Source: Zygnema cylindricum
Taxonomy: Eukaryota > Streptophyta > Zygnematophyceae > Zygnematales > Zygnemataceae
Reading direction: 5' to 3'
Assembly: GCA_037447655.1 (NCBI GenBank)
Contig: JBBHKE010000655.1
Coordinates: 206,816-270,815 of the forward strand
DNA length: 64,000 nt
In this document: in pieces, positions 12,701 to 25,393 of the stretch
Position numbering within the stretch: the stretch's first letter is position 1
How the letters are laid out: each line of letters opens with the position of its first letter
Notes under the pieces: generated by a model
What the model was told of the DNA's origin: nothing
What the model saw: the letters and a program-made list of their open reading frames with translations, nothing else
Database searches by the model: none
Translations under genes and position numbers: made by a program

Positions 12701-14029
12701 TTGAGAAAGTGAGTATATAAGTCTTACCCTTCAGTAGGACTTTCAGGTCTATCGAACCGATTAGATCTGTAGTAACTACTCTCCCATCCCTATATTCTAT
12801 CTCAACAATATGGATCTTTCTTAGTTTGGTAAAGAGGTGCCTATCACGACACATATGTATGGATGCACCCTAATCCATGATCCTTCTTTCCAGTAGAGCT
12901 TCCCAAATGGCTCCAAGAGCACACTTATGTTTCCGAGGGATCTCCCTCTCCTCCAGATTCTTGTCAAGAAGGAGCTCCCCATCCTCCTCAAAGGCCTAGT
13001 CCTCCTCGGTCTCCCCTTTCACTTGTGTGACCATAAGTGCCTTCTTATTTTCTCTGGAAGAGCCCCCTCCACGGTTCTCTTACAGCCTCAGCTCCGACAG
13101 CTTAGTATAATCCGCTATGAAGTGTCCCGACATTTTGCAGAAGTGACAAAGACCATTTGGGGGCCTTGGTCCTCCAGATTGATCTTTCTCTCCTTTGACG
13201 TTGCCGTAAAGCTTCCTCGACTCCTTCCCCTACCGGTCCGTTTCGTTAGCTAGAGCTTGAACGCTCTTTCCTCCTCTCCGAATATCAATAGTGTTCTCTT
13301 GCACGAGTATCATCTGGACCACTTTGTTCAACTTCCAAGAAATGTCATCCATTTCCTACACTCGGTACACTATGTTCTCATATTCATCAAGTAACCTCAT
13401 GATCAGAGTGTTGGCTTTCACCTTTATTGTACTTGTCAACCACGCACTTTCCATCTCCATATACAAACAAGAGAGGACATAACAATAATCCAGATGTTTT
13501 CCCCTTTTATAAGTATAATCCGTTAGCCTTTGCTCGCCAACTGGAGCTCTATAATAGTACCAAGTCTATAGATATCTACTAAAGTCACCCACAACTCCTT
13601 AGTCTTGATAATATGAAGATGAGAGGAAGCGAAAGCTTGAGTGAGGTGCCTCATAATGAAAAGCCTAGAAGCCATGTTTGTGTAAAAAACCCACGTATGA
13701 ATATCACTTTCCTTGGTCTTCATGGCCACCTCTGCAACTGACGTAGCTAGAGTGAGAGGTGTCTCCTTCCCTTTCAACTTTTTGAACACACTAATGTCCC
13801 CGTCGTCAACCTCCTCTGTTAGGGCAGATGCTACTTTAGAAAACCTCAATCCACTAAACCCTGGTGGGATTCCCTGAGATGGACGTTTCACTTGTCCACT
13901 CAAAATACCCCAGTACCGTGTTTCAGACAAAGCCCCTACCATCATGGCTTCCAAATAAATGAACCCAGATCCATTGAAGATGGGCACCCTAGAGGGTGGG
14001 CCCATAACCTGTAATTCTGTGTCCCCCAT
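9727..14029 (-). pseudogene. Ty1/copia gag-pol, nearly full length but broken
   Basis: Read on the minus strand from 14029: Gag (MGDTELQVMGPPSRVPIFNG); a zinc knuckle near 13150-13110 reading CHFCKMSGHFIADY, whose last Cys is Tyr; a protease near 12880, where the D-S-G active-site triplet reads D-stop-G (TAG at 12870-12872) followed by ASIHMC; pre-integrase and integrase (12500-11700); reverse transcriptase (11240-10670, with CKWVFTLKLNQ, HQMDIKIAFLNGELEEEIFM, LNGLKQAPRQW) whose YVDD box is lost in a deleted stretch near 10680; RNase H (10089-9727, with STMEAEYMACCSA, CDNQATIAI, GIRLSF). Many stops and frame changes. LTRs lie on both sides (8718-9713 and 14036-16309). The element cannot move on its own. 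Confidence 0.85.
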
Positions 14030-14737
14030 TAGACTACTGAATTCCGAAAGCCTCTAGATAGTTTTTAACTAACCGTTCTTAACCTACGACTGCTGCTACC
14101 TTAGCAAGCTAATAAACAATTTGACGGCCCCCTGTGCAGTCTGAACTCCCTTGAGTCGGCAACAAGAAAAATCACTGAAAACGCCCAACCAGGCAATTAA
14201 TTATCAAGTGGCAAAGATGCCAATATTTTTACAAGCTCATTAAGAGAGAGGCGGCTACCTCTTCAATCCTCTAAGTCTTAAACCACTCTCACAACCCCTA
14301 TCTACTGATGTACGAACCAATCAAAAAACTGTACTGTACAAAAAGGTACTATGGCCGAAGTCCTTTCAGTACGCCCTGTGTACGACAAGGCCATGGAGTA
14401 GACGTCTGTCTCCTCTAGACTTATTCCCTTGCTTCCCTGGATTCCCATTTTCCAATTCTATCGTTCCACGTGGCGCCACGTCATGTCACGCTTGAAAAAC
14501 CGCCAAAGCAACCATTCTCGGGTTCTCGGCGATGATGCCTGCCGTCGGATCTAAACAAACTTTTAGTATTAGCCGTTAAAATAAATGTTATGTATATTTG
14601 TTTCGTGCGAGTCTTTATTCGCACTATATTACACCAAGTCTCTATGCTTGTTATCTCTAATTCCGTTAATCAGATTAAGGTCTTTTAGCAATGTTTAAAT
14701 AACAATCAAACCCTATATACTCTAACGAACTTCTACG

Positions 14738-14803
14738 ACAGACCGGTTAGAGTTGACGGCTACGCCTAGCTCTGCTGGTTGAAGATTCAAGTCCTACTGG
14801 GTC
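14738..14803 (+). other. tRNA-like module inside copia LTR
   Basis: GGTTAGAGTTGACGG followed by a box-B-like GATTCAAGTCC (14783-14793). Same location within the LTR as at 9450-9511. Confidence 0.35.
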
Positions 14804-14940
14804 AACCTTTTTATTAAAAGTGACTTATGTCCCTCTATAGTCCTGCCTGTGTAGCTAAGGCAGCCATGGCTCCACCACTCTCTCTCACCTTCAGTTACTA
14901 CAACAAGTATGGGGGCTAGAGAGAGAAGGTGGAGAGAGAC

Positions 14941-16239
14941 TGTTGTTCTTTGGTCTAAAATAGACCGCAGAAGCCACCCAAACTATCATGCAAGAAGCTA
15001 AGCAAAAATAGGTCGACGAACAATCATATGAAATGCATCCTCCATTTAACATACAACAACATTTAGGGTTTCATGGAATAATCAACATAAATAAACCCTA
15101 TGACAACATCTAAGGTTTGATGGAATAATCGACATAAACAAACCCTATGACAAATGCATAAACAATGCATATCAAACATATATAAAACAACATAAATAAA
15201 TAATAACAAAAGAGTGCAATCTCACATAAACATTAGATAAAACAAAAGTATATCAATAAACATATTACTCAAATGCATGACCTAATCGGCAACCCTAAAA
15301 GTCTACATCTTCGGTCCCTACTTTTCTAACCAGCATTGATTATTAATTCCTAACAAAGCTCATTCCTATATATACACTTGTGAGCTGTCAATGAATCACT
15401 AAGTGTCAAAATAACCAACATACATTACGTATCTGTCACAATATCCTATTTAATCATAATTAAACTGCTATTAAGAATAAACTAATCGTAAGCGTACACC
15501 TGAGAGTCAAGCAATCGTAAGCGTACACTTGTCTATAAATACGACACATAAATACACAATTTAAAGTGTCTAAACCCTAAATGATCACGTAAATAAAACC
15601 TGTCATATTCAACACTAATTTATTAATGCGCAAAAGACAAAACATTGTTGCTCCAAATATTTACACCGACGCGTCCGCAAAATACGCGTCATAAACGACA
15701 ACTCGCTTAGTCACTTGTAGATAAATCCACGTAGTGAACCGACATCGTATATGTACGGTCCACCAGATAATGCGTCATAAAAACAATGTGATCTCTTGAA
15801 AATATCGGCGGCCTTTGTCCGCCGTCCGTAACTCTTATTTGGCACCGTCGATGTCGTGCCGCGTGGTCACAAAAACCAAACAAAAATTCCACTTGTCAAC
15901 AATATCGTACAGCCGAATTTATTTCCGTACCGAGACCACGTACTATGTCATAAATTCCGCCGGTCAAAACTAAAGTACACCTGTCGCATTTTGATTTGTA
16001 CGGCTGGCGTACATTTTCAAATACTTCGAATATTTCAAATCATCGTCGGATCGCTTCGCGATCCGCCGTCCATTTCTTAGTGCATTCCGCGCCAATCAGT
16101 TTGTTCTTTATGTCCATTTAATTTCACTCGCACACTTACTCCCCCGATCCACAAATCTCTTCAAATCTCCACAGTATACCAAGTAAATATATATGCACGC
16201 GCACGCATGTACGAAACTGAATCTTCCCAAAAACCAACA
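14941..16239. mobile_element. solo LTR with 5-bp target duplication
   Basis: A 1299-bp sequence starts TGTTGTTCTTTGG and ends AAACCAACA. It is flanked by the identical 5-bp duplication GAGAC (14936-14940 and 16240-16244). TG...CA ends with a 5-bp duplication are typical of an LTR element reduced to one LTR by recombination. It contains an internal tandem duplication of about 54 bp (15065-15160) with AACCCTATGACAA. No coding potential. The partial copy at 4688-5567 belongs to the same family. Confidence 0.85.
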
Positions 16240-16313
16240 GAGACTGCTTGCGCTTTTACTTAATCTATTCAGTCCTAGAAAATAACCTCTAAATCTATTG
16301 ATTTCAACACTCC

Positions 16314-16918
16314 TCTCTACAACACCCACACTTTTCGCAGTCACTGAAGGTTAGAGAGGGAGCTACAATCATGGCTAGCTATGCTCTCTTGAGAGAGACT
16401 GGCACTAGGTTTGGTAGGTTTACCAAAAAAATACTTGACAGACCCACGATTTGATCAGTACTTACCTTCTGATAAAGTCGCAAGTAGTGGTTAGCTATGT
16501 CCTATAAGTTTAGGACTAGTGATGGAGTATATTGGGTTTGATAATTATTTAACTATGTACACAAGGACAAATTCATTTAAGGGGGTGACTAGATTTATAA
16601 GACATAGATACCGTTTAGTATAGTACGGTTTATGGTACTTTGCGAAACGAATACCGTGCATTTGTTTTGGGTGCCAAACAAATACCGTACATTTATTTTC
16701 AACGGCTAGAGTTGAAAGCCGGTTTTAACCAAACGGCAACGATAGGTGTCGAGATGGCAGAACAAGCGTTTTGGCAGTTTTCGGTCATCGCTATGTTAAG
16801 TGACATGTGGCACAACCTCATTCGCTTACGGCATTTCCAAAGAATATGTGAACGAATCCGGATATTGCAGGCGTCGACATTTTGGCCATGTCGTATGATT
16901 GGACATACAGAAAGTATT
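16314..16918 (+). repeat. copia-type LTR fragment
   Basis: Collinear with the front and middle of the next LTR (16980-17570): GCAGTCACTGAAGG with AGAGAGGGAGCTACAATC matches the GTAGTCACTAAAGG block, and GGCAGTTTTCGG and GGCCATGTCGTAYG match further on. The fragment ends at TACAGAAAGTAT, where the next LTR begins. Confidence 0.5.
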
Positions 16919-17940
16919 TGTTGAATTATTTCATTTTCAAAGTATTTTCTAGGCCTGAATAGCTTAAGTGAAAATAGAAAAGAAAAAGCGTAGGTAGTCT
17001 ACCTCCACCTATTCCCTCTATCCCCCATACTTGTTGTAGTCACTAAAGGAAAGAGAGGGTGGTGGAGCCATGGCTGCCTTGGCTCCTTAGGCAGGTCAAA
17101 ATAAGTGACATAAAACACTTCTAACAAAAATGTTGAGTCCGGCAGGACTCGACCCTCCGACAAGCAAAGCGAGGCATAACCGTCAGCCTTAGCCAGTCTG
17201 TCGTTGAAGTCTTTTAGAGTACGTGGGGTATAATTAGTATTTAAATATGTCAAAATTCACTAATACGATTAACAAAATTACGAATAAGTAACATAGAAAC
17301 AAAATGAAATTTGGTGCAAAAGTGAAACCGCACGAAACAAATTTACTGGGCATTGACTTTCAACAGCTAGCATTTAAAGCCGATTTGGATCCAACGGCAC
17401 GCATCATCGCCAAGATCCCGGAATGGTCGCTTTGGCGGTTTTCAGGCGTTACATGGCCAAGAGCCACGTGGCAAAATAACATTTGGTAGCACGAATCTCG
17501 GAGAGTATGAGAGGGAGTTTGGGGGGAACATGCGTCCACTTAATGGCCAAGTCGTACACAGACCGTACAGAAAGTACACTAGCCACAATACCATTCTGTA
17601 ATTTACAGTTCTTTGATTGGTTCGTACATCAGTAGATTGTGGTTGTGAGAGGGGTTTAGGACTTAGGAGATTTAGGAGGTAGCCGCCTCTCTCCCACACT
17701 GCTTGTATATATTTTGGCATCTTTGCCACTTAATAACTAATCGCATGGTTAGGCATTTTCAGTGATTTCTTTTGCTGTCGACTCAGGGGAGTCTTGTCTT
17801 CACAGGGGTGAAGGTGGTCAGAGTTTTTGTCTGCCAGGGTGGCAGTTATTTTTGCTTAAACACAAAGGGGTCAGGATTATCCTAGAGGCTTCTTGGAAGC
17901 TGTCCACTCTGAGGACTTATGGAGGTCTCAGAGTTTCACA
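16919..17940 (+). repeat. copia-type LTR in plus orientation with gag-leader remnant
   Basis: It starts TGTTGAATTATTTC. In reverse complement it matches the left-edge LTR (745-1778), including the block encoding GGQSFCL and LLKHKGVRI in a chance open frame. Its right end continues as GGAGGTCTCAGAGTT, which in the left-edge element leads into gag; here gag is missing. No matching target duplication was found. Confidence 0.6.
17131..17201 (-). other. tRNA-like module inside copia LTR, antisense to it
   Basis: On the minus strand it reads CTGGCTAAGGCTGACGG and then GGGTCGAGTCC (17145-17155 on +). Position and orientation relative to the LTR agree with the three other copies. Confidence 0.35.
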
Positions 17941-19307
17941 ATGTTTATAGCGTGGTGTTTGGACAGGTTTTTCCGTACCAAAATGAACTTTTTTAAATAC
18001 AAATGTACAAAAAGGCATTTAATGTAATTGCGCACTCATGTGAGTGTGCGGAGGAAAAAGAGACGCAAACTCGAACATTCAGATTTTGGCGTACGAATTG
18101 TCAGATTTTGTACGCATATATATATTGATGTAGACATCAATATGGCAGGCATTTATTATTAAAAAAAACCCAAATTATGGCACTTTCCCATGTGCTGAAG
18201 TTATAATTATTTTATGTTGTTCTTCTCTATAACTTGGAAAAAAACAAAAATCTGCAACCGTAGCAAAAAGTTGAATTTTCCACCGTACAAGTTGCGTTGC
18301 CTTAAAACTTTACATGTACTGCAATTCGTCGTCTAGCGCGATGCAGTCTGTCGTCTAGCGCGTTTCGACCCACTTTCGCGTCCTTTCATCTCATCTTCAA
18401 ACTATATTTAAAATCACCTCGTGAGGTGATTTTAAATGTAGTTCCTTGAGGTGAACGAATAGGCAGATGTTGTTGCACGTGTCGGAAATTTTTAACAGTT
18501 TTTGTGCACGAAGTACAAAAAGAAAATCCCACTGCACGTTTCCAGCCTGTGCGTGATTTTTTTCCGTGCGCTTTTTTCCGTACGGGGGCCGTGGAGGGGT
18601 CTCGACCAACGGACGCCATTTCGCAAAAGCGAAGTCCGTGAAAGCGCCTCTCTCTCTCTCCCTCTCCCACTACCGCGTTTATCTCACAATTCTTGCAACG
18701 AAAAACGTTTATCATGGTATCAAATGAAAGATCTCTGGAAACGATTTCTTTTTACTATCTTAGGGCGTATTTTGATGGCAAGTAGAGTAAGACAAGACAG
18801 AAAAATACAATCGGAAAACCATGCGGAAAGTATAGAATTTGTGACGTCGGCGCTGTCAAAGTTGAGCGTGACGTGCGTGACGCCACAATGTCACAAACTC
18901 TAAACATCCGCAATGCCTCCACGTCGACAATGTGGCGTACAAACATTGCGAATTGACAGAAACTATATAGCGTGCGAGTGGAAGCATGAAATTGAAGCCG
19001 AGTGGAAGTTTCGCAGCATTTTGTGTACACTTTATTTGTCATATGTTTCGTACATGTCTACGCTTGTTGCTTTTTGAAGTAACAATTTATTTGAGCTTTC
19101 ATCGGAATGCCCTAAAATCTGTACGGAGAATCTTGGCTAGAAACAAAGTTACAAGATTAAATTTCCGGTTACATGGGAGAGTGCCCTTAGAGTTAATGAT
19201 TAATTAATATATATGTTTTTTTTTTTCCCAATTAGCGTTAATAACACCAATTTTTTATTTTCCGCTATTTATTCCTTTACTGTAATAGTGATTGGCGGTG
19301 AACTGTA
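17941..19307. other. non-genic stretch with a hairpin
   Basis: No gene recognised. It contains a 15-bp inverted repeat with a 2-nt loop at 18406-18437 (arms with AAATCACCTC / GAGGTGATTT) and a short direct repeat GTCGTCTAGCGCG near 18330 and 18350. A 109-codon minus-strand open frame (18386-18715) has no recognisable domain. Confidence 0.4.
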
Positions 19308-19846
19308 CACCGCGAATCGTTATTAATGTCAAAGTCCCTAATTTGGGTTCTTAAAATTTTGATATTTTTCCTCAAATAGGATACATGATTTTAATTTTTC
19401 CTTGACGTCAATTAAGGTACCGTACAAAATAGAGTAAAGAACAAAAGTACAATAAGATATAAATAGTGTGGTGTACGGTCGATGTCATACCATACATAAA
19501 TGTACCTTTTCAAGCGAAAATTTCACAACAACTGAATTAAATCAGACGCGCACGCATGGAACGTGCGCTAAAAAATCGGGATAAGTCTGACACGTAAAGT
19601 AGTTTGACATGTACGGATATTCAAATTTCACGACGGCGTACAATTTCTAATATTTTGTACGGATTCACATAATAATGTGTATAATCGTACGGCCAATATT
19701 CCATTTTTGATGTTCCCAAATTAGCATAATGTCGAAATTAGAATACACCTTTTTTTAAGTAAACTTCAAATTCTTAATTAGCATCAATTAACGGTAAATT
19801 TTCTTAAATACTATTTAAACTTTGACACTAATAACGATTCGCGGTG
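19308..19846. mobile_element. non-autonomous TA-flanked TIR element, 539 bp
   Basis: The ends are CACCGCGAATCGTTATTA and its reverse complement (…TAATAACGATTCGCGGTG), flanked on both sides by TA. A related copy lies at 32157-33412 and measures about 535 bp once its own insertion is removed. No transposase. The TIR is shared with the 215-bp MITEs in this window; a TA target would suit the Tc1/mariner group, which is an inference. Confidence 0.8.
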
Positions 19847-19940
19847 TAGCTTTCGAATGTCGTACGGTCCTTCAGTAAGAAATTCATAACGTGCGAAATT
19901 TCAAGCGCATAATTCCCATACGTTGTCATACAGTTCACAA

Positions 19941-20200
19941 CATAGTTCAAAAGTAGGCGTTTTATAGTAGCCCTTGGGTAGGCGCAAGTCGTGTTATGGG
20001 CTTTTCATGTGATTTTCTTAGATATCTACGTTGACTACCGACCGTCCGATGTTTAATTCTCAATCGAACGATGTGCAACTCAACCCTGTTACTTTTTTTC
20101 ATTTTGGGACCAATACAATATAGGTCTTAAAGTTATATTGTATGTTTTGCGTGCATTAGGCATATTCTATGGGCCTAGTTTCACCTACTTTTGAACTATG
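19941..20200. mobile_element. hAT-like MITE, 260 bp, with perfect 8-bp target duplication
   Basis: Terminal inverted repeats CATAGTTCAAAAGTAGG at both ends, flanked by the identical octamer GTTCACAA (19933-19940 and 20201-20208). An 8-bp duplication and CA...TG ends are typical of the hAT superfamily. No coding capacity. A second, inverted and one-sided copy lies at 34953-35270. Confidence 0.85.
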
Positions 20201-20208
20201 GTTCACAA

Positions 20209-22979
20209 CGTATCGCTATTATTGTCCCTAGTGGACGTCTCATGATTTTCATACGTGCGATATCCGTACGATCTGTTCGCACTTTTAGGATCTCGGTTCA
20301 CATCTTTGGGCGTTTCTCCATCAAGAGTTGCCAATAATTGTACCAATTTGAGGCCAATTTTATATCAGATTGTACCAATAAAGTACAGGACTTTGTATTT
20401 TAGTATTTGTACAGTACTGTACTGCACTGTAGTTTTTGCATACGTGTCTTCGTATGGGTGAAACCACGCAATTTTGTGTAATATTTTTAACATCGTTAGA
20501 GATTTTTCCGCTGTACATTCAAGATAGTAAAATCTTTACAAAAGTACTACCGTATCTCATTGTACAAACAAAAATTTACAGACAAACTAAAAAAAAAAAC
20601 AAAAAAAACAAAGGGAAACCACGAATCTCACCGGTAGATAAAAGAAGCTTTACAGGATTTCTTTTGCCAAATATTTTCTTGCGGATTCTAGTGGATATGT
20701 ATCCACCTGGCTTGTAAAAGGTGGAAAGGAGTCATTAGCTGACCATCATGGCACTTAGGGTAACATTCTATTAGGCGGTCCCAATAAATGTACGAAAAAA
20801 GTCTACTGACGACGTTTACTGGAAGTCCGCTCCATTTTGTCAGGCTAGTAACAAACCTTCCTCAATTATGTTTGGCGCCACATAGGTTAGAGTCCAGATT
20901 ATAAAAATCTTAAAAAAATATACAAGTGGAATATTTGTACGACTGGAGGTAGTTAATGATTTGTACGTAAAGTTTTCGGCCAGATTTTGATTTTAAAAAT
21001 GGAAATCAAAATTTCGAAACAGAATGGCAAAAAGACGAGGCAAACTTTGAATGTCGGTGGTTGTCAGATGGAGCGTACGAGGATATTTTCGGTTGACTTG
21101 TATTCAGCGTGGCAGGAGGCACATGGCATGTACGACGTGCACGCTTGTGATCACTTGTTCAAAGTAGACATTTTTTTGCTTTTCCACGTCTACCAAGGAG
21201 AGTTGGGGCCCACTGGATGATGTGTGCGATTGCTTCGCGGATCTCAAAAAGTGAAACATCCAACAGTCAAGAATTACACCTACTTCATTGGAGCTTCCCG
21301 ACAGCTCTCCAATAACGATGTTTCGTTTGACAAAAAAAAAATATGGTACGGCACTGTACGTCACTGTACGAAAACATACATCGTCTAATAACGAAACCCA
21401 CTTTTCGTCTAATGGAATGTTACACTTATTTACATCCAGGTGTGGCGATCATACACACTGGTTTCCGATTGGGTCGCGCCATCTAATCTCACGCGCCAAC
21501 GTGATTACATGTGACATCCGTCATACTTGCTACTTCCACTACTCTTGCCACGCACTCGCCACAGCTCTCTATGTAGTTACAGTAATGTACCGTCATCCTT
21601 AAGGACTGTTGAGGATTCTGGTCATTGGTCAGCTACAGGCTGAATGGAGCGACTACTTCACGGATGCAGAAACTAAAAAAAGGAACGGTCAATGTTTACG
21701 CTTGGACCCAGTGTGAATCTTCACATACTCTCCAGTAAATATGTTTTTCAAAAAATAGGTATAAAACCACAGTTATTCAAAATGTTTAGTACGAACGATT
21801 TATTTGCGGCTAATTATGCTTATGTAACGCATTGAACGATTTGAAAAAATCGTTAAAATCGTTAGTGAATTTGTATCCGTACTATTTTGTACATGTTGCA
21901 AGGTCTCTTTTCATTAAATTCCGTACATTTTCGGTAAAATTCCGTACATTTCCGTAAAAGTTCTATTCAGTTTACGAGACAGAAAGTACTAAAAGTGCAA
22001 AGTATCTTTTCGTCAAAGTCCGTAAATTTCCCGTAAAATACCGTACATTTCTTGTAAATATTCCGTTCAGTTTACCGGAGAGAAAGTACTCCGCGATTTT
22101 TTGCGATTTTTTCAAAAGTCACGAATTATACGTAGAAATCGGAAAAAAATAAAAAATAGCACGATTTGAACAACAACGAATAAAACTGTACGATATAGTA
22201 TGAAAACGTACATAAATCAATTAAACTATCCCAATATTTTACTCATGGAAGTTCACCCTCATAAATAATATGAACACAACAAAACATAAATGTGAGCAAT
22301 TGACGTCACAAAATCACCAACCGGAGACCCAAAAAAAAATGAAACAACTTTATGTCAAAACTAAAATGCCCATTGTTGTAAAGTTGATAATACTATTTCG
22401 GTCATTACATTTTTGACATAAATCATAAAATATATCAATGTTAAAAACATCATTTATGAGAGTGAAGAGCATTTTGTTAGGTCGCTTTCACTAAATCACT
22501 ATTAAATATTATAATTCTCCTTAAGACTAGATTGTTGTTCTCCTTATATTATGATTAACACCAATAACGATGGGCAATGCAAGATATGAACCATCTTGGT
22601 AGAAATAGAGCAGAATAAAAGCATTTAAAGACTACAAGGATTAAAGGAAAAAGCTTAAGATTAACGACGTAACTCGCTTTGGCATCAACGATCAAATTCC
22701 ATCTCTCACTAAACCAAGAGCGTCAACTTGTTCTCCCGAACAATGACAACGACAAAAAACGATATGTGACATGTCAATCTGTTGTTGCCGACACACGATT
22801 CCTAAGAAAAACTCAGATATAATAATAGAGAACTGTTCAAGTCTTAAACAAAGTGTCGCCCAAATCAGTGGGGCTTAAACCCATGCACCAAAATTCCATG
22901 TTTTATCGAATATTTGAAAGTCAAAGGGCTTGATATCACGTTTTAGGACAAAAATAAATTATCGCGATATATTCGGTGG
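20209..22979. other. non-genic stretch
   Basis: No gene recognised; open frames are short and lack domains. Near 21900-22060 the motif CCGTACATTTCCGTAAAA recurs several times, and CGTAC-containing words are frequent throughout 18-24 kb. Probably decayed transposon DNA. Confidence 0.35.
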
Positions 22980-23276
22980 GAAATGGGGGTTTGTACTACT
23001 GTAGTACAAAAACAGTGTACGAAAAATCTTACGAAAAACAAACCTCCCTCCCCCCGCGACCCTCAGACACGTCGAGGTGGAGGGGTGTTTTTAAATTTTG
23101 TTGGCAACCAAACGTACGTAAATATCACGATGGTTATCGATCTGATAAATTATCGCGATACATCGCACTTCAATGGCGATATTAGCCTTCTCGATATACC
23201 AAGATAAATCGATTATCTATAGGTCAAAAAGTACATATATCGAATATCGACAAGAGGGTCTCGATACACAACACTA
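22980..23276. mobile_element. right-end fragment of the hAT-1 family
   Basis: It ends TCTCGATACACAACACTA, matching the right terminus of the complete copy at 52776-53931 (CGATACACAACACTA). It also carries TATCGCGATA-type words shared with the other copies. No left terminus was found, so this is a one-ended fragment. Confidence 0.5.
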
Positions 23277-23770
23277 TTGCAGTGGCAGCCCTATGGTGTT
23301 TGACATAGACAAGTGAACGCTAATAGGTAGAACCGTAGCGACAACGCTTTTTGATTACGGTTTATAGCTCTATTTTAGTCGATGGAACTGAAATCCGTTT
23401 TCGTCTACCGCAGCCTCGATTTCAAGATTCCGTACGGAAAATACGGGAAATATTATAGAAGTTACATTTGGAAATCGTTGTTTTCAGAGGATCCTCCCTT
23501 AACGTGGTGTCGTCGACTCAAAAATGTCGCTTGACGTCTTCAATATGGAGTTTGTCGTTGTAACGCTAAATTTTCACATTTTACATAAAACTTTCGACTT
23601 TAATTTCGAAGCGTAGTAACGACATTATAGTGACGACGCACCACAGTGTCAAGTTACGGCTTTTCATTGGACAATACTGACTGTAATTGACAAATTCATT
23701 GTTAACATCGCATCATGGCCGATATTAAAACTACGTACGGACTTACCAACATTATCTTATATGAGTACTA

Positions 23771-23985
23771 CACCGTGGAAACCTATTAGTGTAAATGTTT
23801 TTTTCGCCACTTAAATCATTTTTTCTCCGTGCACACAGGTCGGCCTCTGGATCGGACGGTTGCGATTGAATGGTAAGATTTCCAGCTTCCGATTGGCGGT
23901 CTTAAACTGAATATCGGCCAAGTGTTTACGGAGAAAAGATGTTTCAAGTGGCCAAAAAATTATTAACTGATAGCGCTACACGGTG
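23771..23985. mobile_element. palindromic TA-MITE, about 215 bp
   Basis: Ends CACCGTGGAAAC / GCTACACGGTG between TA dinucleotides. Inside are the family's long arms (CACTTAAATCATTTTTTCTC and its near-complement GAGAAAAGATGTTTCAAGTG), so the whole element can fold into one hairpin. Confidence 0.75.
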
Positions 23986-24468
23986 TACAGTACAGACAAA
24001 ATGATCGACTACATTACCGTACACAACCCCACCGTGAATCGTAATTATCGTTAATGTTTTTTTCGTCTCTTAAGTATTTTTTCTCCGTACACACATGTCC
24101 GATTGTAGATCTGACGGTTGCGGTTCAAAGGTTATATTACCAGCTTAATAATGGCGGTCTTATATTGAAAATCGTAGTGTTCTGTATTGTTAACAAATTT
24201 ATCGCGATAACACCGATAACGATAGTCAGAGGTCGCAAAAGTCAAAAAATTTCATACCCGAAACCGACCGTTTTTTTTTTTTCAAAATCTGAGTAACCGA
24301 CGCCCGACCGAGTTTTGTCACGCTCCAAAATTGTTAACCGTTAACCGACCGTCGTTTACGAAAAAAAAAAAAAACCGAATCTTGATTTTTCGCGACTAAC
24401 CGTGCCCGCCCGTAACCGAAAAAGTACAAAATTAATCAATGTACGACGGAATAAGCCAATAATTACAA

Positions 24469-24692
24469 TTTGTCGCGTTCCCTAAGATTTGCGAAATGAA
24501 TAGTGTACTACTGTGTTAGATTTGCGACGCTTTGTCGCGTTGCCTAAGATTTGCGAAATGAATACTGACTACCGTGTCAGATTTGCGACGCTTTGTCGCG
24601 TTCCCTAAGATTTTCGAAATGAATAGTGACTCGTGTCAGATTTGCGACGCTTTGTCGCGTTCCCTTTGATTTGCGAAATAAATAGCTTACTA
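24469..24692. repeat. tandem repeat of about 60 bp in hAT-2
   Basis: Units of 62, 61 and 59 bp start TTTGTCGCGTT at 24469, 24531 and 24592. A fourth unit starts at 24651 and is cut at 24692 by the TA element; its remainder resumes at 30666 with CAGTACCGTGTCAG. Confidence 0.8.
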
Positions 24693-25393
24693 CACCGCGA
24701 ATCGTAATTAGAGTAAATTACTCTAATTCGGTCGCTCGAAATTTTGACTCTATCACATCAAATAGAGTAAATGATTCTAATTTTTTCATTATTCTAATTT
24801 AGGTGAGGTTTAATTAGCGTTTTTTTTTCTAATATAGGTTCGTTTTAAATAGTGTGGAGTAAGAACGTCGTGTGACTGTGTAAAACTGTACTTTTTAAAT
24901 AAAAACGTACAGGTATCGATTTAATAAACCCGCGGTCGCACGTGGAGTCGCACTAAACAAAAAGACCGAAACTCATCGAATAACATCCGTTCGCATATAT
25001 TTCGTCCGTCCACAGCATCGTCGTCAGTGAGAACGTTAACCTTGGTTTACATGTTACAAGTTTATATTATAACGGCGAGAACATGTGTTTTCGTTCATTT
25101 GTGTAATAATTTGGTAACTGGTGTTCGGCGTTCCGCGGATTCAGTTATAATAGGGAATTTCGCAACAATTACATTAAAACTGTATTCTAATTTAGGACCG
25201 CGTCAGTTTTAGCCTAAATATTAATTATACGCCCCTTGAAAGGAGTAACTTTTTACTGTAATATGGGTTTTTTAACACAATGGCACATGAAATAGAGTAA
25301 ACATACTGACAAAAATAGAATAAATATACAACATTTGGCGTGGGTGATGTATGTCGTGAGGCAACGCCAAATGCGGACAGACATCATAAAATA

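Larger units (their letters stand above)
14036..16309 (-). repeat. copia 5' LTR of the minus-strand element, split by a solo LTR
   Basis: The two halves (14036-14940 and 16240-16309) together match the 3' LTR at 8718-9713. The interruption falls inside the AGACTGCYTRCGCTTTT block, which is continuous in the intact LTR (near 9646-9662). The outer end on the minus strand is TGTTGAAATCAATAG at 16309. Gag starts at 14029, so no conventional gap with a recognisable primer-binding site is seen between LTR and gag. Confidence 0.75.

Noticed and set aside
17762-17950. Plus-strand frame with GGQSFCLPGWQLFLLKHKG
   Set aside because: It has a close match at 942-706 on the minus strand, but both are inside LTR or leader sequence, so the similarity is nucleotide homology, not a conserved protein.
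18386-18715. Minus-strand 109-codon frame with several Cys
   Set aside because: No recognisable domain or conserved spacing, and it overlaps an inverted repeat.
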